From Candidatus Vesicomyidisocius sp. Pext_18_S21 (lineage in GTDB: Bacteria > Pseudomonadota > Gammaproteobacteria > PS1 > Pseudothioglobaceae), in assembly GCA_021730165.1 (NCBI GenBank), contig CP072535.1:372001-436000 (forward strand): 64,000 nt of DNA, in the 5' to 3' direction. Made by a program: the position numbers and the translations under genes. The stretch's first letter is position 1. Every line of letters starts with the position of its first letter. Positions 1-11,055 of this stretch are shown in pieces. The notes beneath the pieces are model-generated. The model worked only from the letters and a program-made list of their open reading frames with translations, searched no databases and was not told the origin of the DNA.

Positions 1-1
1 T

Positions 2-550
2 TTAACTATTCAAACAAATTTACTTGGAGTTAACTTAACTCTAAAAACGCGTTGGGGTATATTTAGCCCTCGTTCTATTGATGATGGTACTAAATTATTC
101 ATGAAGCATTTGAAAATTATTAATGATGACAAGTGCCTTGATTTAGGCTGTGGTTATGGTCCTATTGGTTTAGCAGTTGCTAAGTCTTGTCCAAAAACAG
201 AAGTGCATATGGTGGATAAAGATTTTATTGCTGTTGAATTATCAAACATCAATGCTAAACTTAATGGTATAGATAATATACAGGTTTATTTGTCAGATGC
301 ATTTTTAAGTGTTAATAAAACAAACTATTTTGATCAAGTATTGTCAAATATTCCTGCTAAAGTAGGTAGAGAACAGCTAAGTATTATTCTATATGATGCT
401 TATGATGTGTTAAAAACAGGCGGTAAAATAACATTTGTATCCATTAATAGCTTAAGACATTTCATTAAAAATAATTTTAAATTTGTATTTGGAAATTATA
501 AAAAACTTAAACAGGGGCAAAAGTATACAGTTTCTCAGGCAATTAAATAG
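2..550 (+). CDS. Class I SAM-dependent methyltransferase (RsmC/YbxB-like, small-domain family), 5' end outside window
   Basis: The reading frame is open from base 2 through the ATG at 101, and the residues before that ATG (TRWGIFSPRSIDDGTKLF) match the pre-motif-I region of RsmC-type rRNA guanine-N2 methyltransferases. The gene is therefore cut by the window edge and the internal ATG is not the start. The SAM-binding motif LDLGCGYGPIGLAVAK is intact, followed by acidic motif II (VDKD). The usual catalytic NPP(F/I) motif reads SNIPAKVG, so the second residue is Ile instead of Pro. The likely role is methylation of 16S rRNA, by family. The exact target is not provable here. Confidence 0.75.
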   Translation, partial: LTIQTNLLGVNLTLKTRWGIFSPRSIDDGTKLFMKHLKIINDDKCLDLGCGYGPIGLAVAKSCPKTEVHMVDKDFIAVELSNINAKLNGIDNIQVYLSDAFLSVNKTNYFDQVLSNIPAKVGREQLSIILYDAYDVLKTGGKITFVSINSLRHFIKNNFKFVFGNYKKLKQGQKYTVSQAIK

Positions 551-619
551 AAAATATTTATAAAAAAATAATATATGAGTAAAATACTCAGTAATTAAAC
601 ATGAAATAGGAGTAATAGA

Positions 620-949
620 ATGGATGTAATGGATAGAATTCAACATCAAGTAGATAGCGCAGCAGTCGTACTTTATATGAAAGGTACACCACAATTTCCT
701 CAGTGTGGATTTTCTGCTAAAGCAGCACAAACACTCACTTCAACAGGTGTTAAGTTTGCCTATGTGAATATTTTTGAAGATCAAGAAGTATTCCAAAGTT
801 TGCCAATTTTTGCAAATTGGCCAACATTCCCTCAAATCTATTTTAATTCAGAATTAGTTGGGGGTGGAGATATTATTGTTGAAATGGCTGAAATGGGTAC
901 ATTAAAAAATGAGATGAAAAAAGCCTCTGAAAAGTTTGATGTTAAATAA
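620..949 (+). CDS. grxD: Monothiol glutaredoxin, Grx4 family
   Basis: This 109-residue single-domain thioredoxin fold has the monothiol active site CGFS at residues 29-32, preceded by KGTPQFPQ. The glutathione-binding segments WPTFPQIY and GGGDI are present. Grx4 proteins carry a [2Fe-2S] cluster with glutathione and pass it to client proteins in the cytosol. An AGGAG ribosome site lies 7 bases before the ATG. A small hairpin (GAGTA-AAA-TACTC, 575-587) lies in the leader. The gene stands alone between a methyltransferase gene and the convergent purL. The length is typical of the family. Confidence 0.95.
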   Translation: MDVMDRIQHQVDSAAVVLYMKGTPQFPQCGFSAKAAQTLTSTGVKFAYVNIFEDQEVFQSLPIFANWPTFPQIYFNSELVGGGDIIVEMAEMGTLKNEMKKASEKFDVK

Positions 950-1020
950 TGTGTTTACATGTGTTGGTATAATTACAATAGTCAAGTTTTATCTTGTCTT
1001 ATTAAATACTATAGTTTGTA

Positions 1021-4000
1021 TTAATCAACCCAAGCTCTAGCGTTTTCAAACATTCTTATCCAAGGGCCACGTTCACGCCAATATTTTGGATAATAAGAGT
1101 TTTGTATGCTTCTAATAACACGTTCTGGGTGTGGCATCATAATAGTGACTTGTCCAGATTTATTTGTAACACCTGCTGTAGCAAAATCTGAACCGTTTGG
1201 ATTATGCGGATAATTTTGTGTTGGTTTGCCATCATGGTCAACATATTGCATAATTGAATAGTTTTTATTCATTTGAAGTGTAAAGCTTGCACGACCTTCG
1301 CCATGAGCAATGCTAATTGGTATAATTGAACCTTCCATTTCTTTGAAGAAAATTGAGTTTGATGGTTTGATTTGAACCGAGGAAAAACGTGCTTCAAATT
1401 GTTCAGAAGTGTTACGCTTAAAAGATGGGAAATGCTTACTATCAGGGATAATCTGTGTTAAATTAGACATCATTTGACAACCATTACAAACACCAAGTGC
1501 AAAACTATCATTTCGATTGAAAAAAGCTTCAAATTCGTCTTTAGCACGTTTATTATACAGAATAGAACCTGCCCAACCGCGTCCTGCACCAAGAACATCT
1601 CCATAGGAAAAACCACCACAAGCTACTAAGCCTTTAAAATCAACTAAGGAGACTTTTCCAGATAAAATGTCATTCATGTGTACATCAATAGCACTGAATT
1701 GTGCTTTGGTAAATGCTACACCCATTTCAATTTGACCATGAATGCCTTGTTCTCTCAAGATGGCAATTTTTGGTTTTGTTGGGATTTTTATATAAGGCGC
1801 TGATATGGATTTGTTAATATTAAAATTTAAATCAATTTTAATTCCTGATGTACACTCACTAATACTGCTAAATTCTTCTTTAGCACAATTTGGATTATCT
1901 CTTAATTTAGCAATTTTATAAGAAGTTGATGACCAAAGTTCTTGTAATTCAGCTCTTGGTTTGTTGTAAATTACATTATTATTTGAACTAATTTGAATCA
2001 TGTCAGTATTGTTAATTAAAGCGATGGTGCGTGTGAAATTAGAGAGTCCTATTTTATCAAGAGCCTTCATCACTGTTTGTTTATTATCATTTTTAACTTG
2101 AATGACACAACCTAACTCTTCATTAAATAATTCTTCAATTTCACCATTAAAAGTGATATCTAAACCACAATGTGTGGCAAATGCTATCTCTAATAAAGTT
2201 ACAATTACACCACCATCACTACGATCATGATAGGCACTAATCAAACCACTCTTATTAAATTGGTTAATGACAGTGAAAAATTTTTTAAATGTATTTTCTT
2301 TGTCGAGATTAGGTGCAATATTTCCTATTTGGTTATAAACCTGCGCGATACATGATCCGCCCATTCTATTTTGACCAAAACCTAAGTCAATAAGCAATAA
2401 TTCACTTTCTTGTGTATTTTCAAGTAGCGGTGTGAGTTGCAACCTTACATCTGATGTTTTAGAAAAGGCAGTAATGATAAGAGAGAGTGGCGCGGTGACT
2501 GATTTGTTTATATCATTATCTTTCCATGTGCTTTTCATGTTCATTGAATCTTTTCCAACTGGTATAGTTAAGCCTAATTTAGGACATAACTCCATACCTA
2601 CGGCTTTCACTGCTTGAAAAAGTTTAACGTCTTCATTTTTATGTCCGCTTGCACTCATCCAGTTTGCACTAAGGCTGATATGATGAATATCTTCAACATA
2701 CCCCCCAAGCATATTAGTGAGTGCTTCTCCAATTGTCATTCTAGCTGCAGAGCGTGCGTCACAAAGCGCTAAAGGTGCACGTTCTCCAAGTGACATAATT
2801 TCGCCCTTAAAACCAACGTAGTCTGCAATTGAAATTGCACAATCAGAAACTGGAACTTGCCATGGTCCAATAAATTGATCACGAGCAACCATACCAGTAA
2901 CGCTTCTATCGCCAATTGTGATTAAGAAATTTTTACTCGCGACGCTTGGCAGTTGTACAATTCTAGTGATTGCATCATCCAGTTTAATATTGCTAGTATC
3001 TAAAATATTGAGTATATCAGTAGATGATTTGGCATTAATACTAGTTTTAGGCGAGTTACCTAATAAAACACTCATTGGAATATTAATAGGAATATTATTA
3101 AATAATTTATCAGTTAGAACTAATATTTGTTCTTTAGTTGTTTCTCCAAGTACAGCAAATGGAGAACGCTCACGTTTGCAAATATCTGTAAATACGTTTA
3201 ATTTTTTTTCATTAATAGCAAGTACGTAGCGTTCTTGTGATTCGTTACACCAAATTTCAAGTGGTGACATTTGGTTATCATCATTTGGAATTGAGCGTAA
3301 TTGAAATTTTCCGCCTCTACTAGAATCATTGATTAGTTCAGGTAATCCATTTGATAATCCACCTGCACCAATATCATGAATAGAAATAATTGGGTTGTTT
3401 TCTGCTAGATTAGTACATTTATCAATAACTTCTTGGACACGTCTTTGCATTTCAGGATTAGAACGTTGTACTGAGGCAAAGTTTAGGTCTTCATTTTGTT
3501 TATCACTTTTAATACTTGATGCTACACTACCTCCTAAACCAATCAGCATTGAAGGCCCACCTAAAACAATAATTTTACTTCCAACTGGAATAGTACCTTT
3601 TTTAATATGTCTTTGTTGAATATGCCCCAATCCACCAGCAAGCATAATAGGTTTATGGTAACCTCTTATCTCCCCATTGGGCATTTGTTGTTCAAAGGTT
3701 CTAAAATATCCTAATATATTTGGTCTACCAAATTCATTATTAAAACTCGCTAGCCCAATGGGAGCTTCTAGAATAATATCAAGGGCTGATTGAATTTGAT
3801 TTGGTTTTCCATGTTCAATCTCCCATGGCTGCTTAGCATTTTTAATTTTAAGATTAGATACACTAAAACCACATAAACCGACTTTAGGTTTTGAACCTTG
3901 ACCTGTTGAACCTTCATCACGAATTTCACCACCAGAGCCGGTTGCAGCACCTTGATATGGAGCAATAGCAGTAGGGTGGTTATGCGTTTCAACTTTCATT

Positions 4001-4845
4001 AAAATTGCACGGTGTTCTTGAGTACTTACATATTCATTATTTTCATTTGCGTAAAAACGCTCACCTTGATAACCTGCCATCACTGCTGAATTGTCTGAAT
4101 AAACGCTTAATAAATCTTTTGGGTTTTGATGATAAGTGTTTTGAATCATAGAAAATAAACTTTTTTCTTGAGCTATATCATCAATTATCCAATCAGCATT
4201 AAATATTTTATGTCGGCAATGTTCTGAGTTTATTTGTGCGAACATCATTAGTTCAATATCATTTGGGTTTCGTTTAAGGTGTGTGAAATTCTCATTTAGA
4301 TAGCTAATTTCACTATCAGATAAAGACAAGTTCAACTCAATATTGCTACTCTCTAATGCAGATTTTCCTCCATTTAGAATATCAATACTAGATAGTGATT
4401 TTGCTTTAAGTTTATTAAAAATTAAATACATATTATCAATTGAGTCAAGTTCTGATTCTGTCATCTTATCCATAATCATTGCTAGAATATCAGCTTTATT
4501 AGCTGATATCTTGTCAAAATGATAAATTATCCCACGTTCAATGCGACGTATTTTTTCAAGTCCACACAAGTGTAAAATATTACTTACTTTTGACGACCAA
4601 GGTGAGATTGTGCCAAGACGTGGTATGATAATTATTTGTATACTATTATTTATTTTAATATGCTCTTTATAACTTAATAATTGTTCAAGTGTAAGTACTT
4701 CACTACTGCTAAGTGTATTTTCACAATCGGCAAAATGTATATATTCTATACCAATTAGATTTACCCCAAGGAAAGCTATTTTCTTATTGAGTGTATCTTT
4801 TTTGAAAGTGCTTAGAGCTTGAATGTGTTGAATGGTTTTAATCAT
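1021..4845 (-). CDS. purL: Phosphoribosylformylglycinamidine synthase (large single-chain type)
   Basis: This 1274-residue enzyme carries out step 4 of de novo purine synthesis: FGAR + Gln + ATP gives FGAM. It has the gammaproteobacterial single-chain layout: a PurS-like N-terminal part, a linker, two AIR-synthetase-like halves (for example [10 protein letters not shown] and [14 protein letters not shown] sequence near residues 285-315), and a C-terminal class I glutaminase. The glutaminase nucleophile Cys lies in [10 protein letters not shown] (about residue 1120), and the His/Glu pair is in PHPE at 1238-1241. The length is close to the 1295 residues of the E. coli enzyme. Its 5' end faces a 135-bp gap after yebC, so it probably has its own promoter. 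Confidence 0.98.
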   Translation of the reverse strand: MIKTIQHIQALSTFKKDTLNKKIAFLGVNLIGIEYIHFADCENTLSSSEVLTLEQLLSYKEHIKINNSIQIIIIPRLGTISPWSSKVSNILHLCGLEKIRRIERGIIYHFDKISANKADILAMIMDKMTESELDSIDNMYLIFNKLKAKSLSSIDILNGGKSALESSNIELNLSLSDSEISYLNENFTHLKRNPNDIELMMFAQINSEHCRHKIFNADWIIDDIAQEKSLFSMIQNTYHQNPKDLLSVYSDNSAVMAGYQGERFYANENNEYVSTQEHRAILMKVETHNHPTAIAPYQGAATGSGGEIRDEGSTGQGSKPKVGLCGFSVSNLKIKNAKQPWEIEHGKPNQIQSALDIILEAPIGLASFNNEFGRPNILGYFRTFEQQMPNGEIRGYHKPIMLAGGLGHIQQRHIKKGTIPVGSKIIVLGGPSMLIGLGGSVASSIKSDKQNEDLNFASVQRSNPEMQRRVQEVIDKCTNLAENNPIISIHDIGAGGLSNGLPELINDSSRGGKFQLRSIPNDDNQMSPLEIWCNESQERYVLAINEKKLNVFTDICKRERSPFAVLGETTKEQILVLTDKLFNNIPINIPMSVLLGNSPKTSINAKSSTDILNILDTSNIKLDDAITRIVQLPSVASKNFLITIGDRSVTGMVARDQFIGPWQVPVSDCAISIADYVGFKGEIMSLGERAPLALCDARSAARMTIGEALTNMLGGYVEDIHHISLSANWMSASGHKNEDVKLFQAVKAVGMELCPKLGLTIPVGKDSMNMKSTWKDNDINKSVTAPLSLIITAFSKTSDVRLQLTPLLENTQESELLLIDLGFGQNRMGGSCIAQVYNQIGNIAPNLDKENTFKKFFTVINQFNKSGLISAYHDRSDGGVIVTLLEIAFATHCGLDITFNGEIEELFNEELGCVIQVKNDNKQTVMKALDKIGLSNFTRTIALINNTDMIQISSNNNVIYNKPRAELQELWSSTSYKIAKLRDNPNCAKEEFSSISECTSGIKIDLNFNINKSISAPYIKIPTKPKIAILREQGIHGQIEMGVAFTKAQFSAIDVHMNDILSGKVSLVDFKGLVACGGFSYGDVLGAGRGWAGSILYNKRAKDEFEAFFNRNDSFALGVCNGCQMMSNLTQIIPDSKHFPSFKRNTSEQFEARFSSVQIKPSNSIFFKEMEGSIIPISIAHGEGRASFTLQMNKNYSIMQYVDHDGKPTQNYPHNPNGSDFATAGVTNKSGQVTIMMPHPERVIRSIQNSYYPKYWRERGPWIRMFENARAWVD

Positions 4846-4900
4846 AATTAATTTTTACTTTTGTAGCTTTTATTTCTCTGTAAGTTTATTTTGATATCGT

Positions 4901-4929
4901 TTGACATGGTTTGTAGTTTTTTGTATAAG
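4901..4929 (+). promoter_or_regulatory. Near-consensus sigma70 promoter pointing into no plus-strand gene
   Basis: TTGACA at 4901-4906, a 17-bp spacer, then TATAAG at 4924-4929 gives 11 of 12 consensus bases. It lies in the gap between purL and yebC, both minus-strand, so a transcript from it would run antisense through the 3' end of yebC. The next plus-strand gene is about 9 kb away. It could be a chance match in AT-rich DNA, or the start of a short antisense RNA. Confidence 0.35.
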
Positions 4930-4980
4930 TATCTTTGCTATTAAATATAGATAATTTGCCTTTATATTGTATAAATCATT

Positions 4981-5718
4981 TTAGATTTGTGTTATTATTT
5001 CATCAGAAATATCCGCGTTGTGATACACCTTTCGTGTGTCGTCTAAATCTTCTAGACTGTCAATTAGTTTTATGAATTTTTTTGTATCATGTAGATTAAG
5101 TTTAATATAGTTGATAGGCTCCATTGTCACTTCAGAGTGACTTGGTTCCAATCTTGCTGTGATGAGTGTGTTTCTAATGGTGAAAAAATCTTTAGTTGTA
5201 GTAATGACATAAATAGAACCATTATCATTGGTGATGATATCTTTTGCACCTGCATCAAGTGCTATTTCTATAATTTGTTCTTCATCTCCTGTCTTAAAAT
5301 TGATAAATCCTTGTTTGATAAATAGATAAGATACTGAACCTTCTATGCTTAAATTACCCCCGTATTTTGAAAAAGCATGACGTATATCGGCAACTGTTCG
5401 ATTGCGATTATCTGTTAGCGTATCAACTATAATAGCAGTACCGGCTAAACCATAACCTTCGTAACGCACTTCATCATAGTTCTTATCATCTACAATACTA
5501 CCACGTTTAACTGCATTTTCGATTGTATTGCGTTTCATATTGGCTGCTAAGGCTCTATCAATTACCATTCTAAGGGAAGGATTATTTTCAATCACATTCC
5601 CGCCTGTTTTAGTAGCGATGATAATTTCTTTAATGAATTTGCCAAATATTTTGCTACGTTTAACGTCTTGTACCCCTTTTCTGTGTTGAATATTATGCCA
5701 TTTACTATGTCCTGCCAT
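4981..5718 (-). CDS. yebC: YebC/TACO1-family translation/transcription factor
   Basis: The start is the ATG at 5718 (MAGHSKWHNIQHRK, the family's invariant N-terminus). It is preceded by GGAG, so the longer open frame to 5811 is not used. The result is about 245 residues, the normal family length. YebC proteins were long listed as transcription regulators and are now linked to translation through proline-rich stretches, by analogy with mitochondrial TACO1. The conserved segments KFIKEII, NNPSLRMVIDRA and YEGYGLAGTAIIVDTLTDNRNRT are present. The gene lies 28 bp after nadA on the same strand and is probably the end of the lemA-yebC gene series. Confidence 0.95.
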   Translation of the reverse strand: MAGHSKWHNIQHRKGVQDVKRSKIFGKFIKEIIIATKTGGNVIENNPSLRMVIDRALAANMKRNTIENAVKRGSIVDDKNYDEVRYEGYGLAGTAIIVDTLTDNRNRTVADIRHAFSKYGGNLSIEGSVSYLFIKQGFINFKTGDEEQIIEIALDAGAKDIITNDNGSIYVITTTKDFFTIRNTLITARLEPSHSEVTMEPINYIKLNLHDTKKFIKLIDSLEDLDDTRKVYHNADISDEIITQI

Positions 5719-5746
5719 TAAATTTTCTCCAGTTTGGATTTTTCCC

Positions 5747-6697
5747 TTATAAGGTAAAATTGAGTAATTTTTGTATTGATTTTTTTGCTTGAATTGCGAT
5801 TGATTGATCAATTATTATTTCATGTGTTTTGTTTTGAATAGCATCAAGGCAATTATCTAGGGTATTCATTGCCATCCATTGACAATGTGCGCATGACTCA
5901 CAATCTGCACTTTCGCCCATAGTAGGCGCTTCTATTAGTTTCTTATTCGGTGCAACTTCATGCATTTTATGGAAGATACCATTGTCAGTTGCGACAATAA
6001 AAGTTTGTTCTTTTCTATTTTTGACTGCATTAATTAGTGTAGTAGTTGAGCCGATTACATCTGCTAAATCCACCACTTCTTGTGGTGATTCTGGATGAAC
6101 TAATGTTGCGGCTTCTGGATATATATTTTGTAATTGAATGAGCGCTTTAGCTTTGAAACGCTCATGTACCAAACAAGAGCCTTGCCAAAGTAGCATGTCA
6201 ACGCCTGTTTTATTTTTGACATAATTACCTAAATGCTTATCAGGCGCCCATAATATTTTTTTACCTTTATTTTTAAGATATTTGACAACATTAAGAGCAC
6301 TACCTGAGGTAACTACCCAATCAGCTTTTGCTTTGACTTGTGCCGAGGTGTTAGCGTAGACAACAACTGTTCTGTTAGAGTGTTCATCGCAAAATTTGGA
6401 AAATGCGTCAATTGGGCAATCTTCATCTAACGAACAAGTAGCGTTGTCATCCAAAATGAGTACTGTTTTTTCAGGAGAAAGGATTTTAGCAGTTTCTCCC
6501 ATAAATTTAACGCCTGCAACGATAATGATATTTGCATCACAGTTTTGGCTAAAACGTGCCATTTCTAATGAATCAGAGACGATGCCGCCAGTTTCTTCTG
6601 CTAAGGTTTGCAATTTGGCATCCACATAGTAATGCGCCACTAAGATTGCATTATGAGCTTTTAGTGCTGTTTTAATTTTTTCTTGAATTGATAACAC
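5747..6697 (-). CDS. nadA: Quinolinate synthase A
   Basis: This 316-residue protein condenses iminoaspartate with dihydroxyacetone phosphate to quinolinate, the first committed product of NAD synthesis. It holds a [4Fe-4S] cluster. Cysteines that can serve as ligands are in the TCSLDEDC region (about 89), in GSCLVHERF (about 175) and in [12 protein letters not shown] (about 265). The substrate motif [10 protein letters not shown] near the N-terminus is conserved. It sits 6 bp after aspS and 28 bp before yebC, consistent with one transcript. It is slightly shorter than the E. coli protein, with the difference at the termini. Confidence 0.95.
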   Translation of the reverse strand: MLSIQEKIKTALKAHNAILVAHYYVDAKLQTLAEETGGIVSDSLEMARFSQNCDANIIIVAGVKFMGETAKILSPEKTVLILDDNATCSLDEDCPIDAFSKFCDEHSNRTVVVYANTSAQVKAKADWVVTSGSALNVVKYLKNKGKKILWAPDKHLGNYVKNKTGVDMLLWQGSCLVHERFKAKALIQLQNIYPEAATLVHPESPQEVVDLADVIGSTTTLINAVKNRKEQTFIVATDNGIFHKMHEVAPNKKLIEAPTMGESADCESCAHCQWMAMNTLDNCLDAIQNKTHEIIIDQSIAIQAKKSIQKLLNFTL

Positions 6698-6703
6698 GGA
6701 TGA

Positions 6704-8458
6704 TTAGTTTTTTTCTGGCATACTAATCTTAACATTTAATTCGCGCAATAATTTTTTTGGTACGTTTGTAGGTGCATCAGTCAGTAAGCATGTGGCAGTT
6801 TGAGTTTTAGGAAAAGCAATTACATCACGAATGAGATCTGTACCTGTCATAATCATTATTAAGCGGTCAAGGCCAAATGCCATACCACCATGAGGTGGAC
6901 AACCATATTCCAGCGCATCTAGTAAAAATCCAAACTTATCTTGTGCTTCTTGGTTAGAAATACCTAATAATTTTAACACTGTTTTTTGCATCTCAACTTG
7001 GTGAATACGGATAGAGCCACCGCCCACTTCGGAGCCATTAATAACTAAATCATAGGCACGAGAAAAGGCGGTTTTAGCAGTTTGTTTTAATGTTTCTTTG
7101 TCAACTATAGGTGCGGTAAATGGATGATGGGTAGCATTTAATGAGCCGTTATCATTTATTTTAAACATTGGAAAATCAACTACCCAAATAGGCGCCCATT
7201 GTGTATCAAATAAATTTAAATCTTTAGCAACCTTCTCACGTAAATTACCCAAAGATTCATTAACAATTTTAGTTTTATCAGCACCAAAGAAGATAATATC
7301 TCCTGTTTTTGCACCTGTTATTTCTATGATTTTATTAGTAATTTCATCATCTAAGAATTTTAAAATGGGAGAAGTTGGACCATTCTTATTAAGCTTGATA
7401 TAAGCTAATCCTTTTGCGCCATAAATACTAACGTATTTAGTATATTTATCAATATTTTTACGACTAATACTAGCACCACCTGATATTTTTAAAGCAGCAA
7501 CACGAGAATTACTATTATTAGCAGGCTCTGAAAATATTTTAAAATCAACATTTTTCATTAGTTTATCTATGCTTATTATTTGTATTGGGATGCGTATATC
7601 TGGACAGTCGAGTCCGTATTTTTCTATGGCATCTTTATAGGTAATGGTAGGGAATTTATTGCCTAAGTCGACATTAATAACTGATTTAAATAAGTCTATA
7701 GTCATCCTTTCCATCATTGTCATTATTTCATTTTCATTCATAAATGATGTTTCAATATCTAGTTGAGTGAATTCAGGCTGGCGATCAGCACGTAAATCCT
7801 CATCTCTAAAACATTTAACAATCTGATAATAACGCTCAAATCCTGACATCATCAAGAGTTGTTTAAATAATTGGGGTGATTGTGGCAAGGCAAAGAACTT
7901 GCCTGGATGAGTGCGTGAAGGTACTAAATAATCACGCGCACCTTCTGGAGTAGCTTTAGTTAAGAAAGGAGTTTCAATGTCTAAAAAATCATGTTTATCC
8001 ATAAATTTACGAATGTAATGAGTAATACGAGAACGTAAGTGTAAGCGTTTTTGCATAGCGTCACTACGTAAGTCTAAATATCTATATTTTAGTCGTATCT
8101 CTTCCGAGATGTTGATTGCATTAATTTGGAATGGTGTTGGTTTAGAAGTATTAAGAATTTCAATATTTTGTGCTTTAATCTCAATTTCACCACTGATTAG
8201 TTTAGGATTACTTAAACCTTTGCCTCTGACAATAACTAGACCTGAAATTTTTAATACAAATTCATTACGAATAGTCTCAGCCAAAGAAAAATCTTTATTA
8301 TCAGGATTAATAACTACTTGGACAATACCTCGTATGTCTCGTATGTCTAAAAAGATAACACCACCATGGTTACGTTTACGATTGACCCAGCCACAAATTT
8401 CTACTATTTGTCCTACATTAGGTAAATTTATTTTGCCACAGTAATGTGTTCTTATCAT
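6704..8458 (-). CDS. aspS: Aspartyl-tRNA synthetase
   Basis: This is a 584-residue bacterial-type class II synthetase. It has an N-terminal OB-fold anticodon-binding domain ([19 protein letters not shown]), class II motif 2 ([20 protein letters not shown], about 217-236), a GAD insertion domain and motif 3 ([11 protein letters not shown], about 530-540). It charges tRNA-Asp in the cytosol. Its ATG overlaps the stop of the upstream DUF502 gene by 4 bases, so translation is probably coupled. Confidence 0.97.
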   Translation of the reverse strand: MIRTHYCGKINLPNVGQIVEICGWVNRKRNHGGVIFLDIRDIRGIVQVVINPDNKDFSLAETIRNEFVLKISGLVIVRGKGLSNPKLISGEIEIKAQNIEILNTSKPTPFQINAINISEEIRLKYRYLDLRSDAMQKRLHLRSRITHYIRKFMDKHDFLDIETPFLTKATPEGARDYLVPSRTHPGKFFALPQSPQLFKQLLMMSGFERYYQIVKCFRDEDLRADRQPEFTQLDIETSFMNENEIMTMMERMTIDLFKSVINVDLGNKFPTITYKDAIEKYGLDCPDIRIPIQIISIDKLMKNVDFKIFSEPANNSNSRVAALKISGGASISRKNIDKYTKYVSIYGAKGLAYIKLNKNGPTSPILKFLDDEITNKIIEITGAKTGDIIFFGADKTKIVNESLGNLREKVAKDLNLFDTQWAPIWVVDFPMFKINDNGSLNATHHPFTAPIVDKETLKQTAKTAFSRAYDLVINGSEVGGGSIRIHQVEMQKTVLKLLGISNQEAQDKFGFLLDALEYGCPPHGGMAFGLDRLIMIMTGTDLIRDVIAFPKTQTATCLLTDAPTNVPKKLLRELNVKISMPEKN

Positions 8459-9066
8459 TTTATTTGTCCTTCTTGTATTGGTGTTATTACACCAGTAGAA
8501 ATAACCAGTTTAAACGCTTCATCAACACTCATGTCAAGTTCAATTACATCATTTTTTGCTAGCATAATGAAAAAGCCAGAAGTAGGGTTTGGTGTAGTGG
8601 GTACGTAAATATTAACCACTTCTTGTCCAATTTTTTTTGCCACTTCGCCACTATAGTTGCTTGTTCGAAAGGCAATAGTCCACATACCTTTACGTGGATA
8701 TTCAACCAATACTGCTTCTTTGAAACTTTTACCAGAAGGACTAAGTACCGTATCCGAAAGTTGTTTAAGTGCACTATAAATGCTTCTAAAACCTGGAATT
8801 TTATTTAGTAACTTTTCCCAAAGTTGGATTAATTTACGACCAATAAAGTTATTAACTAATGCACCTGTTATCAACAGTATTAAAATAACCCAAATAATGC
8901 CAGATCCAGGAATGGTTCCGTTTAAATCAAATAAAGCTTCTGGTAGGTATTGATAGGGGACAATATTATCAATTAGTTCTAAGAAAAATTTAATAACAAC
9001 AATACTTAAGCTTAATGGTATCCAAAACAATAGACCAGAGATAAAATAATTTCGTAAGCGTTTCAA
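8455..9066 (-). CDS. DUF502 family inner-membrane protein
   Basis: This 203-residue protein has two hydrophobic helices near the N-terminus (about 8-30 and 55-77) followed by a soluble domain. The domain has the family signatures [29 protein letters not shown] and [15 protein letters not shown], which identify it as DUF502. No biochemical function is established for the family. It directly precedes aspS with a 4-base overlap. The pairing of DUF502 with aspS is common in gammaproteobacteria. Confidence 0.85.
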   Translation of the reverse strand: MKRLRNYFISGLLFWIPLSLSIVVIKFFLELIDNIVPYQYLPEALFDLNGTIPGSGIIWVILILLITGALVNNFIGRKLIQLWEKLLNKIPGFRSIYSALKQLSDTVLSPSGKSFKEAVLVEYPRKGMWTIAFRTSNYSGEVAKKIGQEVVNIYVPTTPNPTSGFFIMLAKNDVIELDMSVDEAFKLVISTGVITPIQEGQIK

Positions 9067-9122
9067 TGATTTAAAATAATAGCAATAAAGAAGTCTATTT
9101 TAGCATAAGCATTGTATTATTT

Positions 9123-9899
9123 TTATACTGGCTCTTCATCTCTGAGTGTTAAAATTTCACATCCATTTTTTGTAACTAAAATAGTATGTTCCCATTGTGC
9201 AGAAAGTGTATGATCTTTTGTGGTTACTGTCCAGTTATCTATTTTGGATGTGATAACTTCAAATCCACCTAAATTAATCATAGGTTCAATTGTAAATGTC
9301 ATACCTGCTTCAAGGATTGGACTGATATTTAATCTTCCGTCATCATAATGAATTACTTGAGGCTCAGCATGAAACTCAGTTCCAATACCATGTCCACAAT
9401 AATCACGTACTACAGCACAATTATTTTTGCTTGCATGAGTACCAATTGTTTTGCCAATTTCACCTAAATGAACTCCAGGTTTTACTTGTTTAATGCCGAT
9501 ATATAAACATTCTTGTGCAATTTTGCAAATGCGTTGTGCTTTGACACTAGATTTACCAATGATGAACATTTTTGATGTATCACCATGAAAACCATTTTTT
9601 ATAATAGTAATATCAATATTAATAATATCACCTGTTCTAAGTTTTCTGTTTCCAGGAATGCCGTGGCAAACTACATGGTTAATACTAGTACAAATAGATT
9701 TTGGAAAGCCGTGATAATTAAGAGGGGCAGCAATAGCTTTTTGTTGATTAACAATGTAATTATGACAAATTTTGTCTAATTCATTGGTACTAATGCCAAC
9801 TTTAACATAGGGTGATATCATATCAATAACATTGGCTGCTAAACGTCCAGCCATGCGCATTTTTCCTATTTCGTCTTTTGATTTGATTGTTATTGACAT
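9123..9899 (-). CDS. map: Methionine aminopeptidase, type I
   Basis: This 258-residue pita-bread metalloprotease removes the initiator Met from nascent proteins. The five metal ligands are present in order: Asp in DIINIDIT, Asp in NGFHGDTSKMF, His in DYCGHGIGTEFH, Glu in FTIEPMI and Glu in AQWEHTILV. The substrate His of YHGFPKSICTSIN is also present. Its start lies inside the last codons of the upstream M48 protease gene (10-base overlap), so the two are co-translated or at least co-transcribed. Confidence 0.97.
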   Translation of the reverse strand: MSITIKSKDEIGKMRMAGRLAANVIDMISPYVKVGISTNELDKICHNYIVNQQKAIAAPLNYHGFPKSICTSINHVVCHGIPGNRKLRTGDIINIDITIIKNGFHGDTSKMFIIGKSSVKAQRICKIAQECLYIGIKQVKPGVHLGEIGKTIGTHASKNNCAVVRDYCGHGIGTEFHAEPQVIHYDDGRLNISPILEAGMTFTIEPMINLGGFEVITSKIDNWTVTTKDHTLSAQWEHTILVTKNGCEILTLRDEEPV

Positions 9900-10915
9900 G
9901 AAACTTTATTTTGAATTCTTTTAATACGTTTATCTAGTGATGGATGTGTGGCGAATAATTTACTACCCATGCTAAATAGCATGGCATGGGCATATTCTTT
10001 AGCATTAGGATTCTTAAGTGTGGTTGTAGCATTACCTTTTATGATTTCAAACGCCTCTACTAAACCGTTAGGGTAACGAGTAAATTGGATAGCAGAGGCA
10101 TCAGCTAAGTATTCGCGCTGGCGTGACATTGCTGCTTGTAAGATACGTCCAAACCAAACTGTCATCATTCCAATTAACGCAATAATAGCAGCGATTGCCA
10201 GTAATAATAATTTTACGCGACCATCTATACGACGACTATAAGCGGCTTGGTAAAATATCACTCTAGAAAGAAAAAATAGCACAGTAAAGCTAAACACAAA
10301 TGCACTGATTTGGATATTAAGCTTAATATCATGGTTAACAATGTGCCCAATTTCATGAGCAATTATGCCAGATAATTGAGTACGATTAAAACTTTTCATT
10401 GAACCTTGGGTAATGGCAATAATTGCTTCTTGAGTATTTTTTCCTGCAGCAAAGGCGTTAATAGCATTATCTGGAATGATATATAAGACAGGAGTAGGAA
10501 TGTTAGCTGCTAAGGCTTGTTCAGTAACGATATTAAGCGCTTGTTTTTCTTCAATTGACAGTTCGTCTTTATCACTAATTAATTTACCATCAAAAGCAAG
10601 TGCGACTTTATGTCCATTCGATTTTTGAAAAAAACCAAATACTGTAGCACTTATCATTGCTAATAATACCATTAATAAAAATCTTAAAAAATTGAATAAT
10701 TGTTCTTGATTTTGAAAGACGATTTGATTAGCAGCAATGAACTTTTCACTAAGACTGTATTGTTGATATTCAGGCTGATAAAACTGTGCTAAATTTAGTC
10801 CAACAAACAAAGTATAAGATATTAATATAGATGAAATTAGTAATAAAACAAGGTATAAAGACCAAATGATTAGAGTGTTTTTTTTAGCCTTGTCTTGATG
10901 TTTCCTAAAATCCAT
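9890..10915 (-). CDS. M48-family membrane zinc metalloprotease (HtpX/Ste24-like)
   Basis: This 341-residue protein has hydrophobic spans at about 15-37, 80-100, 203-220 and 233-257. The zinc motif HEIGHIVNHD is at about 188-197, with a downstream REYLADASAIQFTR segment supplying the third ligand Glu. This is the HtpX-like arrangement, used for quality control of damaged membrane proteins. A 40-residue loop between the first two helices makes it longer than E. coli HtpX (about 290). It is followed in the same direction by map and preceded by lemA. LemA/M48 pairing is a recurrent genome context. Confidence 0.88.
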   Translation of the reverse strand: MDFRKHQDKAKKNTLIIWSLYLVLLLISSILISYTLFVGLNLAQFYQPEYQQYSLSEKFIAANQIVFQNQEQLFNFLRFLLMVLLAMISATVFGFFQKSNGHKVALAFDGKLISDKDELSIEEKQALNIVTEQALAANIPTPVLYIIPDNAINAFAAGKNTQEAIIAITQGSMKSFNRTQLSGIIAHEIGHIVNHDIKLNIQISAFVFSFTVLFFLSRVIFYQAAYSRRIDGRVKLLLLAIAAIIALIGMMTVWFGRILQAAMSRQREYLADASAIQFTRYPNGLVEAFEIIKGNATTTLKNPNAKEYAHAMLFSMGSKLFATHPSLDKRIKRIQNKVSCQ

Positions 10916-11055
10916 TGTTAGGAGATCCTCCAGAAATCATAGTGTAATTTAGGAACTAAATTCTTTTTAATACCTTTTCTAGGGATGGAAAAAAGTTTAG
11001 TTTTATATATTTTAGTACGAACTCCTGCCATTGGATATAAATAATATTTATGCTC

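Noticed and set aside
452..730. Minus-strand 92-codon frame over the grxD start
   Set aside because: Shadow of grxD and its leader. The composition is unlike the neighbours and no family is recognised.
3395..3619. Plus-strand frames inside purL (also 2432-2617 and 2918-3229)
   Set aside because: These are antisense shadows of a strongly conserved gene.
5719..5811. 31-residue N-terminal extension of yebC
   Set aside because: It overlaps nadA, and the invariant MAGHSKW start with GGAG lies at 5718.
9965..9985. Short inverted repeat CATGCTA-AA-TAGCATG in the M48 gene
   Set aside because: It has only 7-bp arms inside coding sequence, within chance expectation for AT-rich DNA of this length.
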